From positions 1 to 16,375 of the forward strand of contig URMR01000026.1 in assembly GCA_900548935.1 (NCBI GenBank): a stretch of 16,375 nucleotides of DNA, read 5' to 3'. Positions 15,298 to 16,375 of this stretch are shown here, piece by piece. The position numbers were made by a program, and so were the translations under genes. This DNA comes from an uncultured Collinsella sp. GTDB taxonomy: Bacteria > Actinomycetota > Coriobacteriia > Coriobacteriales > Coriobacteriaceae. A model generated the notes under the pieces. The model saw only the letters and a program-made list of their open reading frames with translations. It was not told the DNA's origin and searched no databases. The number at the start of each line of letters is the position of its first letter. The first letter of the stretch is position 1.

Positions 15298-15326
15298 TTG
15301 AAAACGCACGCACGAGCTGGCATAAT
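15298..15326 (+). promoter_or_regulatory. Strong sigma-70-type promoter, distal rpmB promoter or small RNA promoter
   Basis: TTGAAA, exactly 17 bases, then CATAAT: each hexamer differs from consensus at one position and spacing is ideal. Transcription would start near 15333, leaving a leader of about 163 bases before rpmB. Confidence 0.65.
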
Positions 15327-15432
15327 CCCCTCTGCTGCACGCAAATCGGATCTACGTCCAGGGCCGTGGCGTGAGCACTATCGCCAAAAGAGAAATATCT
15401 CTGTGTAGATTACGCACAGGGAGCTGCTTCTG

Positions 15433-15441
15433 TGCTATAGT
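15433..15441 (+). promoter_or_regulatory. Proximal rpmB promoter, extended -10
   Basis: TGC TATAGT is an extended -10 with start near 15448, giving a leader of about 48 bases. It shares the ten bases GTGCTATAGT with the rpsT promoter. No good -35 is present. Confidence 0.55.
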
Positions 15442-15495
15442 TCAGGCTTGTTTGTTAACGCGACATGTTCGTTTGTCGCCCAAGGAGGGTCAGTT

Positions 15496-15684
15496 ATGTC
15501 CAAAGTTTGCGAAGTTTGCGGTAAGCACCCCGTTGCCGGTCGCTCCATCAGCCACTCTCACCGCGTCACCAACCGTAAGTTCCGCCCCAACATCCAGCGC
15601 GTCTACGTCGTCGTCGATGGCCACCGTCGCAAGATGAACGTTTGCTCCACCTGCCTCAAGTCCGGCAAGGTTGCGCGCTCCTAA
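15496..15684 (+). CDS. rpmB: 50S ribosomal protein L28
   Basis: L28 is a small basic protein of the large ribosomal subunit. The 62-residue sequence has the family pattern SHSHRVTNRKFRPNIQRV and two cysteine pairs, CEVC (5-8) and CSTC (50-53). This makes it the zinc-binding C+ form. The ATG at 15496 has AAGGAGG seven bases upstream; in-frame starts further up (15448, at the likely transcription start) are rejected. It is the only plus-strand gene in the window, a monocistronic unit between its promoters and the terminator at 15753-15785. L28 exists as C+ and zinc-free C- paralogues in some bacteria; only this copy is visible here. Confidence 0.96.
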   Translation: MSKVCEVCGKHPVAGRSISHSHRVTNRKFRPNIQRVYVVVDGHRRKMNVCSTCLKSGKVARS

Positions 15685-15752
15685 ATAAGGTCTTACCAAC
15701 AAGTACCTCGGACTCTCCGGGTCAAAGACCTCGCGTTCACATAGAACTTACC

Positions 15753-15785
15753 AAAGGCGCCCTCCCCTACGGAGGGCGCCTTTTT
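15753..15785 (+). terminator. Intrinsic terminator of rpmB
   Basis: A perfect 13-bp inverted repeat (15753-15765 with 15771-15783, 5-base loop CCTAC) with a GC-rich core ends in TTTTT. The 68 bases between rpmB and the hairpin hold nothing recognisable. Confidence 0.93.
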
Positions 15786-15788
15786 GCG

Positions 15789-15872
15789 CTCATTGGGGAC
15801 AGACTTGCATGAGTGTTTTCACTCATTGGGGACAGACTTACATGAGTGCTTTCATGCATTTGGAACAGACAT
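15789..15872. repeat. Three tandem 33-bp repeats with inverted repeats
   Basis: Units start at 15789, 15822 and 15855, spaced exactly 33 bases. The first two differ at two positions; the third is partial and degenerate. Each full unit contains TTGGGGACAGACTT flanked by CTCAT and ATGAG, so it can fold into a hairpin. In unit 2 the stem is 7 bp (15820-15826 with 15842-15848). They lie just behind the rpmB terminator and 32 bases before the transposase stop, so they may be the recognition elements of that transposase. Confidence 0.85.
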
Positions 15873-15903
15873 AACGCGTGCCGGCATCGGTTCGCCCCCT
15901 GCC

Positions 15904-16375
15904 TCACGCAGCCTCCTTCCAGCCTGTGGTGGCCTTGGTTACGCTTGAAGAGCCGATACCAGTGATACGGGCAATTTGCTTGACCGTGAGATGTGCCCGC
16001 CTAAGCCTCAGCAGACAGGCATCGCGTTCGGGGCGTGGCAAGGCCTTGAGCAGCGCAGGATCTATGCTGGGCAGGACTTCGCGCGCAACAGAAAGAGCAT
16101 CCTCATCGGGGATCCGTCGGCGCGGAAGAATCTCCTCTGACCAGATGCGCCCGGCAACTTCCTCGATATGCTCGCAATAGCAACGGGAACCTCCGACAAT
16201 ATCGAGCATAGGGGCCGCATCACAACTATCAAAGGGATCGTAGCCCAGCTGATATGCCTTGTAACTTGACCAGCGGTACGCCTCAAGCGAGTCGAGCGCA
16301 CCTTTCACGGGATTGAGATGGATATAATCGAGCAGCTGCACTGCCTGCGTGTCCGACTCAACCGCGACCCGCGAA
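15904..16375 (-). CDS. REP-associated tyrosine transposase (Y1 family), C-terminal part; N-terminus beyond window
   Basis: About 156 C-terminal residues are visible and the frame stays open to the right edge. The stretch VESDTQAVQLLDYIHLNPVKGAL followed by YRWSSYKAY is the signature of the Y1 transposases encoded alone (RAYT group), related to IS200/IS605 TnpA. In these the tyrosine nuclease acts on single-stranded DNA hairpins. A C-terminal helix-turn-helix (LTVKQIARITGIGSSSVTKAT) fits the longer forms of this group. The catalytic HUH motif should lie in the missing N-terminal part, so activity cannot be judged. Tandem hairpin repeats next to its 3' end are consistent with a RAYT and its targets. 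Confidence 0.85.
   Translation of the reverse strand, partial: SRVAVESDTQAVQLLDYIHLNPVKGALDSLEAYRWSSYKAYQLGYDPFDSCDAAPMLDIVGGSRCYCEHIEEVAGRIWSEEILPRRRIPDEDALSVAREVLPSIDPALLKALPRPERDACLLRLRRAHLTVKQIARITGIGSSSVTKATTGWKEAA

Larger units (their letters stand above)
15205..15495. other. Divergent pyr/rpmB intergenic region
   Basis: This stretch of about 290 bases between the pyr leader and rpmB holds no open reading frame that I would support. It contains an AT-rich run (15270-15287) and the two candidate rpmB promoters. It also holds small inverted repeats, AGAGA/TCTCT and CTGTG/CACAG, between 15389 and 15420. It drives transcription outward in both directions. Confidence 0.5.

Noticed and set aside
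15389..15420. Small inverted repeats before rpmB as an operator or CRISPR-like element
   Set aside because: Stems are only 5 bp, the two repeats differ from each other and there is no spacer-repeat pattern.

Overview
The window looks like chromosomal core sequence from a high-GC actinobacterium of the class Coriobacteriia, most likely a Collinsella-type gut bacterium. This rests on three things: an actinobacterial integration host factor gene (mihF) next to gmk and rpoZ, a Firmicutes-like comEA-comEC-holA-rpsT-lepA block, and protein sequences typical of that class. Genus is inference from recall, with no database search. Sixteen protein genes are supported: fourteen complete, plus a dus gene cut at the left edge and a transposase cut at the right edge. 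All are on the minus strand except rpmB. No tRNA, rRNA or CRISPR array was seen.

Right to left, which is the direction of transcription for most genes: positions 13511-15204 start the pyrimidine operon. A leader with three mutually exclusive RNA hairpins (15084-15189) precedes pyrR, followed by pyrB, pyrC, pyrK, pyrD and pyrF down to 9721. The operon encodes the aspartate transcarbamoylase, dihydroorotase, NAD-type dihydroorotate dehydrogenase and OMP decarboxylase steps. Carbamoyl-phosphate synthase (carAB) and pyrE are not in it. The leader matches the PyrR attenuation layout: PyrR-binding anti-antiterminator, antiterminator, terminator. A weaker hairpin terminator lies between pyrC and pyrK, and a long hairpin without a clean U-tract follows pyrF.

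Positions 7070-9480 hold mihF-gmk-rpoZ-thiI, a tight operon with stop and start codons touching: a nucleoid protein, GMP kinase, the omega subunit of RNA polymerase and a tRNA 4-thiouridine synthetase without rhodanese domain. It ends at a clear terminator (7026-7059).

Positions 3848-6855 hold comEA-comEC, the DNA-uptake receptor and membrane channel, joined by an ATGA overlap. holA (DNA polymerase III delta) follows behind its own likely promoter. rpsT (ribosomal protein S20) has an extended -10 promoter, a structured leader and a strong terminator. lepA and dus come last and are nearly contiguous.

On the plus strand, rpmB (ribosomal protein L28) is read divergently from the pyr operon, from two candidate promoters, and ends in a strong terminator (15753-15785). 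Directly behind that terminator are three tandem 33-bp repeats carrying short inverted repeats, then the C-terminal part of a REP-associated (Y1-type) transposase on the minus strand. This is the only mobile-DNA signal in the window. I found no clearly novel system. The points most worth a second look are the PyrR leader, the repeat/transposase pair, the hairpin between pyrF and mihF, and the long rpmB leader.
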